The notes under the pieces were generated by a model that saw only the letters and a program-made list of their open reading frames with translations, had not been told where the DNA came from and searched no databases. The position numbers and the translations under genes were made by a program. A stretch of DNA of 6,847 nt, from the NCBI GenBank assembly GCA_945935945.1, contig CAMESA010000050.1, positions 1 through 6,847 on the forward strand, in the 5' to 3' direction. Below, in pieces: positions 1 through 4,857 of the stretch (position 1 is the first letter of the stretch; each line of letters opens with the position of its first letter). This DNA is from an uncultured Mollicutes bacterium (lineage in GTDB: Bacteria > Bacillota_I > Bacilli_A > RFN20 > CAG-826).

Positions 1-203
1 GCAATATCATCAACAGTGACATAATTGCCTTCACTTCTAGCAACTATTGATTCAGTAATTGCAACAACATCTTTATCGTGTAAAGCAAATCCTTCCTCTC
101 TACTAGCATTAATTACTGACTCAGTAACAATTTTTGCTAAGTCATCACCTTCTTTAATAATAGGTGCACGAATACCTCTTGAAACAACTCCAGTTAAACG
201 CAT
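1..203 (-). CDS. Coenzyme F420-0:L-glutamate ligase-like protein, N-terminal part (runs off the window)
   Basis: The first 67 residues are visible; the rest lies beyond position 1. The start MRLTGVVSRGIRAPI, followed by a KEGDDL segment and a DKDVVAITESIVARSEGN segment, matches the N-terminus of the CofE/FbiB-type gamma-glutamyl ligase fold. In F420-making organisms this fold adds glutamate to F420-0; many Bacillota that probably make no F420 carry the same domain, so the true substrate here is open. The ATG at 203 is chosen because an AGGAGA site sits four bases upstream. An in-frame ATG at 218 would add MKGDI but would put that ribosome binding site inside the gene. No N-terminal signal peptide or membrane segment is seen, so it is probably cytoplasmic. 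It reads away from the decayed region and looks intact as far as it goes. The family call is by recognition. Confidence 0.8.
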   Translation of the reverse strand, partial: MRLTGVVSRGIRAPIIKEGDDLAKIVTESVINASREEGFALHDKDVVAITESIVARSEGNYVTVDDI

Positions 204-207
204 AATA

Positions 208-213
208 TCTCCT
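208..213 (-). promoter_or_regulatory. Ribosome binding site of the CofE-like gene
   Basis: The minus strand reads AAAGGAGATATTATG. AGGAGA is four bases before the ATG at 203, slightly close but strong. It decides between the ATG at 203 and the in-frame ATG at 218, which overlaps the site itself. Confidence 0.7.
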
Positions 214-224
214 TTCATGCCTTT

Positions 225-253
225 TTAATATTAACACAAAGATGAAAATTCAA
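225..253 (-). promoter_or_regulatory. Candidate sigma-70 promoter of the CofE-like gene
   Basis: On the minus strand TTGAAT (248-253) and TATTAA (225-230) are separated by exactly 17 bases. Each matches four of six consensus bases. Transcription would begin just before the Shine-Dalgarno site, giving a very short leader, which also fits the start at 203. AT-rich DNA yields such pairs by chance, so this is tentative. Confidence 0.35.
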
Positions 254-348
254 AATAATAAGTTATTTAAAAATTTATAAAATAATAATTTCTGTTATGA
301 TAAGCTAACAAAATAAAGACGTTAATTTTTATTAAAATTTGAAAATAT

Positions 349-867
349 TTACAAAAATAGTTGAGTTCTGCAGGGTTTTTGAGAATTTTTACAAGAAATG
401 TCAATCCATTTAGTGTCGTTTTTTATCTTTGATTTTAAATAGTCAAAAACAATATTTATATCGATCTCATACTTTGCAAATGTTTGACTTTCATTTATTA
501 ATTGAACCTTCATACGAGTAAATAGTAAACGAGATCTCTCATTTTTTACTTTAATTTTTGATATCAATTTTTTAATACGTCACTCAAAATTACGATTCTT
601 AGTAAACTTTCAAGTGCTTCTTTGCCATAACCTTTTCCCCAATTTATAGGGTCACCAATTGCAATAACAATCTAGTAAACTTCGTTAGATTTTATAGTAA
701 ATAAGTTAATAAAACCAATGGCGTTTTTGTATTTAAAATTACAAAGTGTTGATGAAATTTTAAAAATTAGTTATTAGGACCTCAACAGTATTATTGTCTT
801 TTGCTTTAGATTGATAATTTGAATTTGCATAATTATTATCCAAATAAATGATGTTGTATTTATTTTC
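349..867 (-). pseudogene. Decayed GNAT-family N-acetyltransferase
   Basis: Joined reading frames on the minus strand give a recognisable GNAT protein of the RimJ/RimL kind. The N-terminal part reads YLDNNYANSNYQ near 820-860. A beta-strand segment NAIGFINLF follows near 700-725. The acetyl-CoA loop is GDPINWGKGYGKEAL near 610-650. The C-terminal KIKVKNERSRLLF and LINESQTFAKYE lie near 460-560. An in-frame TAG (672-674) interrupts it before the loop. A frameshift lies between about 580 and 605, with a TGA close to it, and TGAs at 868-870 and 874-876 bound the recognisable N-terminus. The 72-codon open stretch at 349-567 is only its C-terminal end; beyond about position 460 its residues no longer look like the family. 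The N-acetylated substrate cannot be guessed. No functional product is expected. Confidence 0.7.
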
Positions 868-898
868 TCATGTTCAGTTTTTAAGAAAAACACAACAC

Positions 899-1042
899 AA
901 AAAAATCTGGGTGCCGCATGATGCGACAAATCCTATTTATTGCACTAAATGATTCTTTTCAAAAAATTATCGTAATAAATAGACCACTTGAGGAGTTTTT
1001 AGATAGCAATGGATTTGTCATCATTGGTGTCGCAGATTTTCT
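899..1042. repeat. Imperfect inverted-repeat pair, MITE-like
   Basis: The left arm (about 899-933) and the right arm (1011-1042) are inverted copies. Read inward, both share AAAATCTG, ATGATG and ACAAATCC in the same order with small gaps, over about 32 bp. Weaker similarity continues inward (ATTGC followed by CTAAA). The core between the arms is about 77 bp. This size and shape fit a miniature inverted-repeat element or a collapsed insertion sequence. No target-site duplication is obvious outside the arms, and no transposase is encoded. Confidence 0.5.
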
Positions 1043-1061
1043 ATTAAGATTTATTAAATAA
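918..1061 (+). other. Short open frame of 47 codons inside the inverted-repeat element
   Basis: An ATG at 918, or the next codon at 921, opens a frame to TAA at 1059-1061. The product would be hydrophobic at both ends, beginning MMRQILFIALND and ending GVADFLLRFIK. No good ribosome binding site precedes it, and the start lies within the left repeat arm while the C-terminus overlaps the right arm. A strong hairpin begins six bases after the stop, which is the main hint that it might be expressed. I do not recognise it; chance is a serious alternative. Confidence 0.2.
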
Positions 1062-1066
1062 AATCT

Positions 1067-1112
1067 AAAAGCTTGGCATTTTTAGGTATTAACCTATTTG
1101 TGCCTTGCTTTT
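1067..1112. terminator. Bidirectional terminator-like hairpin
   Basis: AAAAGC (1067-1072) pairs with GCTTTT (1107-1112), GGCA (1075-1078) with TGCC (1101-1104), and TAGGT (1083-1087) with ACCTA (1092-1096). The loop is ATTA. Internal loops are symmetric: TT against TT and TTTT against TTTG. U-rich tails follow on both strands (GCTTTTATTTAT on plus, AGCTTTTAGATTTT on minus). It lies between convergent open frames ending at 1061 (plus) and 1111 (minus), as a shared terminator would. Confidence 0.55.
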
Positions 1113-1254
1113 ATTTATATAAAAGTATAATCCCTAACGGGCCTGATAATTCTATCCAACCTATACTTCTTAAATCTGTGTAAAACGTTAGAATGATACA
1201 AATACACCAAAATGCAATAGGTATAAAAGCATCAGCGATACACTTAGTGGAGTT
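1111..1254 (-). pseudogene. Hydrophobic C-terminal remnant, family not recognised
   Basis: Directly after the TAG of the nuclease remnant (1255-1257) the same minus-strand frame stays open for 47 codons and ends in TAA at 1111-1113, exactly at the hairpin. The translation is strongly hydrophobic, with FIPIAFWCICIILTF followed by a short polar turn and ELSGPLGIILLY, which looks like the end of a membrane protein. It has no in-frame ATG. It may be the tail of a lost membrane gene, or a chance open stretch; the position of the terminator favours the former slightly. Confidence 0.25.
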
Positions 1255-2151
1255 CTACTTATTTTCTTCTAAATTTAAATACTTTATAATTTCATCCTCT
1301 GAAGGTAAGTATCTTCTTATTTCATAAGATGCTACTCCAAGAGGCGCATTTGTTGATTTTAATGCCCATTCTGCCACAACTTTATCTTTACTTTTGCATA
1401 ACAGTAATCCTATTGTTGGATTATCAAATTCATGTTTTAATGTTTCGTCAACAGCAGTGATATAAAATTGAAGTTGACCAAGGAATTCTGGTTTAAAATC
1501 AACTACTTTTAGTTCAATAACTACATAGCATCTAAGATGTAAGTGGTAAAACAATAGATCAATAAAATAATCATTATCATTTGTAGAAATTCTATATTGG
1601 TTTCCAACGAAAGAAAAACCATTTCCAAACTCCATCAAAACGTTCTTAACACTATTTAACATAGCTTCTTCAAGGTCTTTTTCCAACGCTTTTTCTTACA
1701 AATTGGCAAGTTCAAAAATATATGGATCTTTCATCATATCAGTTGCAAGTTCACTTTGTGTAGCTAGTAATGTGGCCTCAAAATTTCTAATCTTTTTATT
1801 ATTGCCTGCTTGTCTTTCGTATAAACATAAATCAATTTGATGGTCCAAAACCACTTTGTTCCATCCATTATCTAAACACTTTTGAGCATACCAAGCGCGA
1901 AATTCGTTATTATCTATTTTTTCTACAAGAATTGAATTATGTGTCCATGGCAATTTTTCCGCTGTCGGTGGCAAATTTGATAAATCGCCATAAACTTCAT
2001 AGAATTTTATCATTCTAGCTAGATTTCTTGGTGAAAAGCCTGCTGAACCAGGGAATTCAGTTTTTAAAGATGATGATAGCGTATTAATAAAATTAGATCC
2101 GTATAATGAGAAAAATAAGCTAAAACACCACATTTTGAGCTTAAAAAGCAA
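1255..2151 (-). pseudogene. DUF1016/YhcG-type PDDEXK nuclease, interrupted by a stop and lacking its N-terminus
   Basis: Two open stretches in one frame form a single family protein. The upstream part (1696-2151) carries the DUF1016 N-terminal helical region: YGSNFINTLSSSLKTEF, GFSPRNLARMIKFYEVY, the LPWTHNSILVEK motif and WNKVVLDHQIDL. The downstream part (to 1255) is the PDDEXK nuclease domain: FSFVGNQY, then YFIDLLFYH with the acidic D, CYVVIELKV with the E-x-K pair, and the GQLQFY and NPTIGLLLCK strands. One TAA at 1696-1698 separates them, between ELANL and EKALEKDLEEA. The usual first 40 or so residues, ending in a G-K-x-I-x-E-x-Q-like segment, are replaced by hairpin-rich DNA above about 2105, so TTG 2151 is not a credible native start. 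Relatives often sit beside type I restriction genes and in defence islands; that context is not visible here. Readthrough or internal restart cannot be excluded. Confidence 0.8.
2111..2142 (-). terminator. Hairpin with T-run at the nuclease remnant's broken 5' end
   Basis: AAGCTAAAA (2117-2125) pairs with TTTTGAGCTT (2133-2142), with one bulged base and a 7-base loop. On the minus strand the stem is followed by ATTTTT. Together with the next hairpin it looks like tandem terminators of whatever once lay upstream. Confidence 0.3.
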
Positions 2152-2183
2152 AAAAGTCTCGATATTTAGTGGATCGAAACTTT
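2150..2183 (-). terminator. Intrinsic terminator on the minus strand
   Basis: AAAGTCTCGAT (2153-2163) and ATCGAAACTTT (2173-2183) pair over 10 of 11 positions around a 9-base loop. On the minus strand the stem runs into TTTTTT. It would stop transcription coming from the XRE remnant side before it reaches the nuclease remnant. Confidence 0.45.
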
Positions 2184-2205
2184 AGTTTTCATATGAACTT
2201 ACTAT

Positions 2206-2249
2206 ACACCTTAAATGCAAATTTTCTATATTTTGCACGCCTTAAATGC
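2206..2249. repeat. Two direct copies of a 13-bp sequence, period 31
   Basis: ACACCTTAAATGC (2206-2218) and ACGCCTTAAATGC (2237-2249) differ at one base. Between them TGCAAA and TTTTGCA form a short inverted repeat. It is a degenerate two-unit repeat of unknown role. Confidence 0.35.
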
Positions 2250-2258
2250 CTTGACAAA

Positions 2259-2420
2259 TCAAAAATAGAATATCTCTTCAAATTTTTTATCTAATGTCAC
2301 ACAAAGTAATAAAGCTAGTTTAGCAGTTGGTTGATATTGCCCAGTCTCAATAGAGGAAATTATGTTTCTTGAAACTCCTTTGTTAGGTTTGTTAGATTTA
2401 TGTATTCACGAAAGAGCTTA
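2259..2420 (-). pseudogene. C-terminal remnant of an XRE-family (HTH_3) DNA-binding regulator
   Basis: The minus strand reads GVSRNIISSIETGQYQPTA, then KLALLLCVTLDKKFEEIFYF and a TGA at 2259-2261. VSRNxISSIExGxYxP is the recognition helix and following turn of the XRE/Cro helix-turn-helix, and KFEEIFYF is the typical end of these small regulators of about 65-70 residues. The first helices are missing or scrambled: upstream in this frame lie ALS, a TGA at 2406-2408, IHKSNK and a TAA at 2418-2420. No start codon or ribosome binding site can be assigned. It probably once encoded a single-domain repressor. The neighbouring nuclease remnant is on the same strand, but terminator-like hairpins lie between them. 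Confidence 0.6.
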
Positions 2421-2645
2421 GGAATCAATATAAATAAGCAATCAATTGCCATGTCCGGATAAATACGGTATGACTCGTCTGTTATTTAAACAACTCATAA
2501 TCTTTAATTTCAATTTATTCTTTTTAAGCGTTAAAAAGGTTAATTCCACGATTAATTAATAGAAAATGAATATTCATGCATAAGTAATTTTGTTTTTAAA
2601 GTTGTATAACTTGCCTTACCATTATTGTTAATCTTGGGTAGATTA
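2421..2645. other. Gene-free, low-complexity AT-rich stretch
   Basis: No reading frame of convincing length is present on either strand. Short minus-strand pieces look vaguely protein-like (INNNGKASYTTLKTKLLMHE near 2570-2630, and RVIPYLSGHGN near 2450-2485), but both run into stops and I cannot assign them. The stretch probably contains further decayed coding DNA, including the lost N-terminus of the XRE gene. Confidence 0.3.
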
Positions 2646-3035
2646 TCATTTTTTATTTTTCTCTAATTCCCATAGCTTAATAGCTCCGTCAAAGTAATCT
2701 TGTCTAGTTATTTTCCCCTTAGAAAATTCTTGTGCTAATTCGTATTCCTTCGTATAAAGCTCAGAAAAATTAGATTTAGTCAACATTGGTTCTTTTTTAA
2801 AATAATTTTTATAGTAATCTAGACCAATATTTTTTGCAAAATCAATATCTTCTTCTTTTACATAGCACCAGCGCCAAAAGCCTTCTGGATCTAGATTATC
2901 TAAGAAGTGGATCATCTTATACATATTTTTTGTTTCATCAAACTCAACTATTTTTCCTAACTCATATTCCAAATTTATGTAACAAATTATGTAGACAACG
3001 TCGCCTTTTTTAAATTTATGATTCATATTAAGCAT
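2646..3035 (-). CDS. Hypothetical protein, 129 residues, SH3-barrel-like N-terminus
   Basis: I do not recognise this gene. It is open and undamaged, unlike its neighbours. Residues 5-60 (HKFKKGDVVYIICY, YELGKIVEFDE, MYKMIHFLDN, GFWRWCYVKEEDI) look like a small beta-barrel of the KOW/SH3 type, a fold used for binding RNA, protein or peptide. The rest is probably helical, ending in DYFDGAIKLWELEKNKK. All three tryptophans are TGG. There is no signal peptide or membrane segment. Neither the ATG at 3035 nor the in-frame ATG at 3026 has a Shine-Dalgarno sequence; I give the longer form, but MNHKFKKGD from 3026 is equally likely because it follows an upstream TAA by one base. A near-consensus promoter lies about 60 bp upstream. 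A role as an orphan immunity protein is conceivable but unproven. Confidence 0.6.
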   Translation of the reverse strand: MLNMNHKFKKGDVVYIICYINLEYELGKIVEFDETKNMYKMIHFLDNLDPEGFWRWCYVKEEDIDFAKNIGLDYYKNYFKKEPMLTKSNFSELYTKEYELAQEFSKGKITRQDYFDGAIKLWELEKNKK

Positions 3036-3121
3036 TAGGATTTGGATTTGGACTATCAGGATGGACTATAGGTTCGTTCGATCCAATTGGGTTATAATAT
3101 AATTGTCCAAAGTGTAATTGT
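3028..3121 (-). pseudogene. Possible C-terminal tail of a lost upstream gene
   Basis: One minus-strand frame ahead of the hypothetical gene reads LHFGQLYYNPIGSNEPIVH followed by PDSPNPNPNA and TAA at 3028-3030. This Asn/Pro-rich, charged composition looks like the end of a real protein rather than AT-rich noise. The frame closes upstream at a TGA near 3122-3124, just where the IS-like sequence begins. The stop is one base from ATG 3026 (TAATATG), a spacing typical of translationally coupled genes. The overlap with the promoter hexamers and the short length make this weak. Confidence 0.25.
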
Positions 3122-3124
3122 CAA
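3096..3124 (-). promoter_or_regulatory. Near-consensus sigma-70 promoter driving the 2646-3035 gene
   Basis: The minus strand has a perfect -35 TTGACA (3119-3124), a 17-base spacer and TATATT (3096-3101) as -10. Transcription should begin near 3088, giving a leader of about 50-60 bases. The -35 lies in sequence resembling an insertion-sequence end, so this may be a hybrid promoter created by insertion. Confidence 0.6.
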
Positions 3125-3210
3125 TAATTTTGTGTAGTTTTGGTAGTGTGGGCAAAAACTTGAACCAAGATAGAAAGGACGAGTTATGCATAAATAAGAA
3201 CAAATAAAAG

Positions 3211-3260
3211 CAGCCTCTCACGGTATAGTTTCAACCTATACCATGGGAGGCTTTTATTGT
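3211..3260. terminator. Long stem-loop, terminator-like
   Basis: GCCTCTCA (3213-3220) pairs with TGGGAGGC (3244-3251) with one G-T wobble, and GGTATAG (3222-3228) pairs with CTATACC (3236-3242). One C/A mismatch lies between the two helices and the loop is TTTCAAC. On plus it is followed by TTTTATTGT and on minus by TGCTTTTATTTG. The stem of about 16 bp is far stronger than anything else in the window; it could block read-in transcription at an element end. Confidence 0.55.
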
Positions 3261-3492
3261 ATTTGCGAATGTTTGAACCCGTTGTGCAATTGCAGTGTGC
3301 GTATTGGTGAGATTCGAGTTTTCTGAGGTATTTTTGAATGGTTTTAATGCTGGAAGTAGGAGCCTAAAATTTTATGACACGACATAGAAAGCACAAATCA
3401 GTAATATTTGGTAAAAAAATAACCCATAATGACGAGGCATTATAGGCGTTTTTTGAAATGCCTACATACTACGCTTTTGATACATTGCACAC

Positions 3493-3521
3493 CCTTACAA
3501 CGGCAACCACGGCCACTTTTA
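3493..3521 (-). repeat. 29-bp dispersed repeat, copy 1
   Basis: This sequence matches 6769-6797 at 27 of 29 positions in the same orientation. On the minus strand it lies 10 bases past the stop of the ATP-binding pseudogene and contains GTTGCCGTTGTAAGG preceded by a degenerate copy of the same 9-bp unit. Flanking sequences of the two copies are unrelated, so the match marks a boundary element rather than a longer duplication. Confidence 0.6.
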
Positions 3522-3531
3522 AGCTACACTA

Positions 3532-4184
3532 TTAATTAGTATTGTAATCTATTATTTCCCAATGCCCACCTTTATCAGGACCAACACGTTTAATTTTATT
3601 TGATTTTTTAATAATTCTAGAAAATGTAATACTCGATTTATTACATAATCTTGCTAAAGCTTCTTGTGATACCTACGGATTTGATTTAATTGCTGAAATA
3701 ACAATTTTTTCTGTATCATTTTCTGTATCATTTTCTGTACCAACTTCATTAACTCGCATAGACGCCATTGCTTCTGCAACATATGGTATGGAAACATTTA
3801 TATAATTTTCTTCAATATCGAATACATTCTTATCGTAATGCCTTAAAACCTCAGGAACTCCATAACCAGTTTGTTCGACATATTTTAAGTCAGATAAAAC
3901 TCTCATGAGTTCTTTATTTCGAGGAGCGCTTATTCCTTTAAAGAACATTTCTTTCGTCTCACCATCAGGTAATCCGCCATGAGATATAACTTCAATATGA
4001 TTAGAAAAAATATAAACAGCCGGTTCAACAATAGATCAATCATTATAAGCAATGGCATTTATAAACACTTCTCTTAAACTAGCCATATCCATGAGTCTTT
4101 TATCTACTCTTTGAGCACCAACAATTTTGGACTTAGTAATATTTTCTGCTTCTAGCCTATTAATTACCCCATTGTGTAAAAACT
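3532..4184 (-). pseudogene. Broken Schlafen/AlbA-type ATP-binding regulator with C-terminal winged helix
   Basis: The reading frame carries the C-terminal two thirds of the ATP-binding, AlbA-domain protein family common in Bacillota. In order it shows VGAQRVDKRLMDMASLREVF, NAIAYND-stop-SIVEPAVYIF (the family's HNDW motif), HIEVISHGGLPDGE, FKGISAPRNKELMRVL, and YVEQTGYGVPEVLRHYDK. A linker with ENDT repeats follows, then a small winged-helix domain (VSQEALARLC, SSITFSRIIKKSNKIKRVG, GHWEII) ending in TAA at 3532-3534. Two in-frame stops break it: TGA at 4036-4038 where tryptophan is expected, and TAG at 3673-3675 between linker and winged helix. The N-terminal AlbA_2 domain is missing; the frame meets a TAA just above 4180. 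Such proteins are thought to act as regulators or in defence. This copy is almost certainly non-functional. Confidence 0.75.
3707..3739. repeat. 12-bp tandem repeat in the inter-domain linker
   Basis: TTTTCTGTATCA is repeated 2.75 times in tandem. On the minus strand it encodes ENDT-ENDT-E between the ATPase-like and winged-helix domains. Acidic TEN-type repeats at this place are usual in the family and keep the reading frame when copy number changes. Confidence 0.7.
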
Positions 4185-4279
4185 TTTATGATCTAAAACA
4201 ATAATAAAAATAGACGATTATTAACTTTTTTAGTTCATAAATCATAATTTACTACTTATTTTTCACTAAATAAATACTA

Positions 4280-4285
4280 TATAAT
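4280..4285 (+). promoter_or_regulatory. Candidate -10 box upstream of the GNAT gene
   Basis: A perfect TATAAT lies about 120 bp upstream of the GNAT start. No good -35 is seen at 16-18 bp, only T-rich sequence near 4257. The rest of the 4185-4406 gap is AT-rich with no frame or strong structure that I can support. Confidence 0.25.
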
Positions 4286-4406
4286 AACTAATAAACTACT
4301 AAAAGCATTATTTTTAATACTTCTCTTAGAAAAATTAGTACTAACTTGATTTCAAGGCTAGCATAAGCAAAAATAAATAAAGAAAAATTAAAAGGAAAGA
4401 ACAAGA

Positions 4407-4856
4407 ATGAACTATAAGATTATAAATGTTAAAGACCATAAGGAATACAAGGAGAAAGCAGCATCGTTTTTCGCTTCTAAATGGGGCATCGAAGAAAGCG
4501 AATATTTAAAAAGCATTGAAGAAAGTTTTACTTCTACTACTTATCCTATGTGGTATTTAGCAATTGAAAAAGGAACTATTATAGGTGGCGTCGGTGTAAT
4601 AGAAAATGACTTCCATGAAAGAAAAGATTTGTCACCTAATGTTTGTGCTCTATATGTAGAAAAAAATAGAAGGAATTTAGGAATTGCTGGTGCGCTTTTA
4701 AATTACGTAATTAAAGATATGAAACAAAAAGGAATTACAACGTTATATTTAATAACTGACCACACTTCTTTTTATGAAAGATATAACTGGGAGTATCTTT
4801 TAGATGTTAAATGTGATGGTGGAGAAATCTCCAGAATGTATATCCATAAGGAGTAA
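4407..4856 (+). CDS. GNAT-family N-acetyltransferase
   Basis: A complete, undamaged 149-residue protein. It should transfer an acetyl group from acetyl-CoA to an amine; the acceptor is unknown. The N-terminal half has helices with EEFSTS-like turns and MWYLAIEKGTIIGGVGVIEND, the beta-2 to beta-4 core. NVCALYVEKNRRNLGIAGALL at residues 78-98 contains beta-4 and the pyrophosphate-binding R-x-x-G-x-A loop (R89-N-L-G92-I-A94). TTLYLITDHTSFYERYNWEY at 111-130 is the beta-5, helix and FYER-x-x-W signature of the group, and RMYIHKE closes the protein. Length is normal for the family. The ATG follows AAGGAAAG by seven bases. All three tryptophans are TGG. The stop codon is one base from that of the convergent ABC-F gene. 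Close relatives are widespread in Clostridia as uncharacterised acetyltransferases; an aminoglycoside-modifying role cannot be claimed. Confidence 0.85.
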   Translation: MNYKIINVKDHKEYKEKAASFFASKWGIEESEYLKSIEESFTSTTYPMWYLAIEKGTIIGGVGVIENDFHERKDLSPNVCALYVEKNRRNLGIAGALLNYVIKDMKQKGITTLYLITDHTSFYERYNWEYLLDVKCDGGEISRMYIHKE

Positions 4857-4857
4857 A

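Larger units (their letters stand above)
3126..3531. other. Gene-free, GC-richer, probably mobile-element-derived stretch
   Basis: No intact gene is present. Base composition differs from the surroundings: 27 of 60 bases at 3241-3300 are G or C. It contains a long hairpin (3211-3252), a smaller structure in which AGGC at 3435-3438 or 3444-3447 can pair with GCCT at 3460-3463, and a 29-bp repeat (3493-3521). The left end, reading TTGTCAATAATTTTGTGTAG from 3118 on the plus strand, resembles terminal repeats of IS256-type elements as I remember them. A minus-strand frame of about 60 codons (3184-3364) has no start and overlaps the hairpin, so I do not call it a gene. I read the block as a scrambled insertion-sequence remnant. 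Confidence 0.35.

Noticed and set aside
25..228. Plus-strand open frame of 67 codons
   Set aside because: It is the antisense shadow of the CofE-like gene, which has family similarity and a ribosome binding site on the minus strand.
349..567. A stand-alone 72-codon minus-strand gene
   Set aside because: Its first half is the C-terminus of a GNAT protein whose earlier parts lie upstream in another frame, and its TTG start falls inside the domain.
2445..2490. Possible tRNA or small RNA because of a locally GC-richer patch
   Set aside because: No cloverleaf, T-loop sequence or acceptor pairing can be built; no tRNA or rRNA was seen in the window.
3285..3294. Perfect 10-bp palindrome TGCAATTGCA as an operator
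   Set aside because: It is short, stands alone, and is not placed near a usable promoter or gene start.
3184..3364. Minus-strand frame of about 60 codons (with IKTIQKYLRKLESHQYAHCN) as a transposase fragment
   Set aside because: It has no start codon, overlaps the strong hairpin, and I cannot match it to any transposase family.
3435..3463. Hairpin AGGCATT / AATGCCT as a terminator
   Set aside because: The loop is 15 bases, a competing pairing exists, and no T-run or gene end adjoins it.
3707..3739. CRISPR-like tandem repeats
   Set aside because: The 12-bp units are contiguous with no spacers and encode an in-frame ENDT linker. No CRISPR array is visible anywhere in the window.
3673..3948. 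A stand-alone 91-codon minus-strand gene
   Set aside because: Family similarity continues unbroken on both sides of it (upstream to about 4180 and downstream to 3532), so it is the middle of a broken gene.
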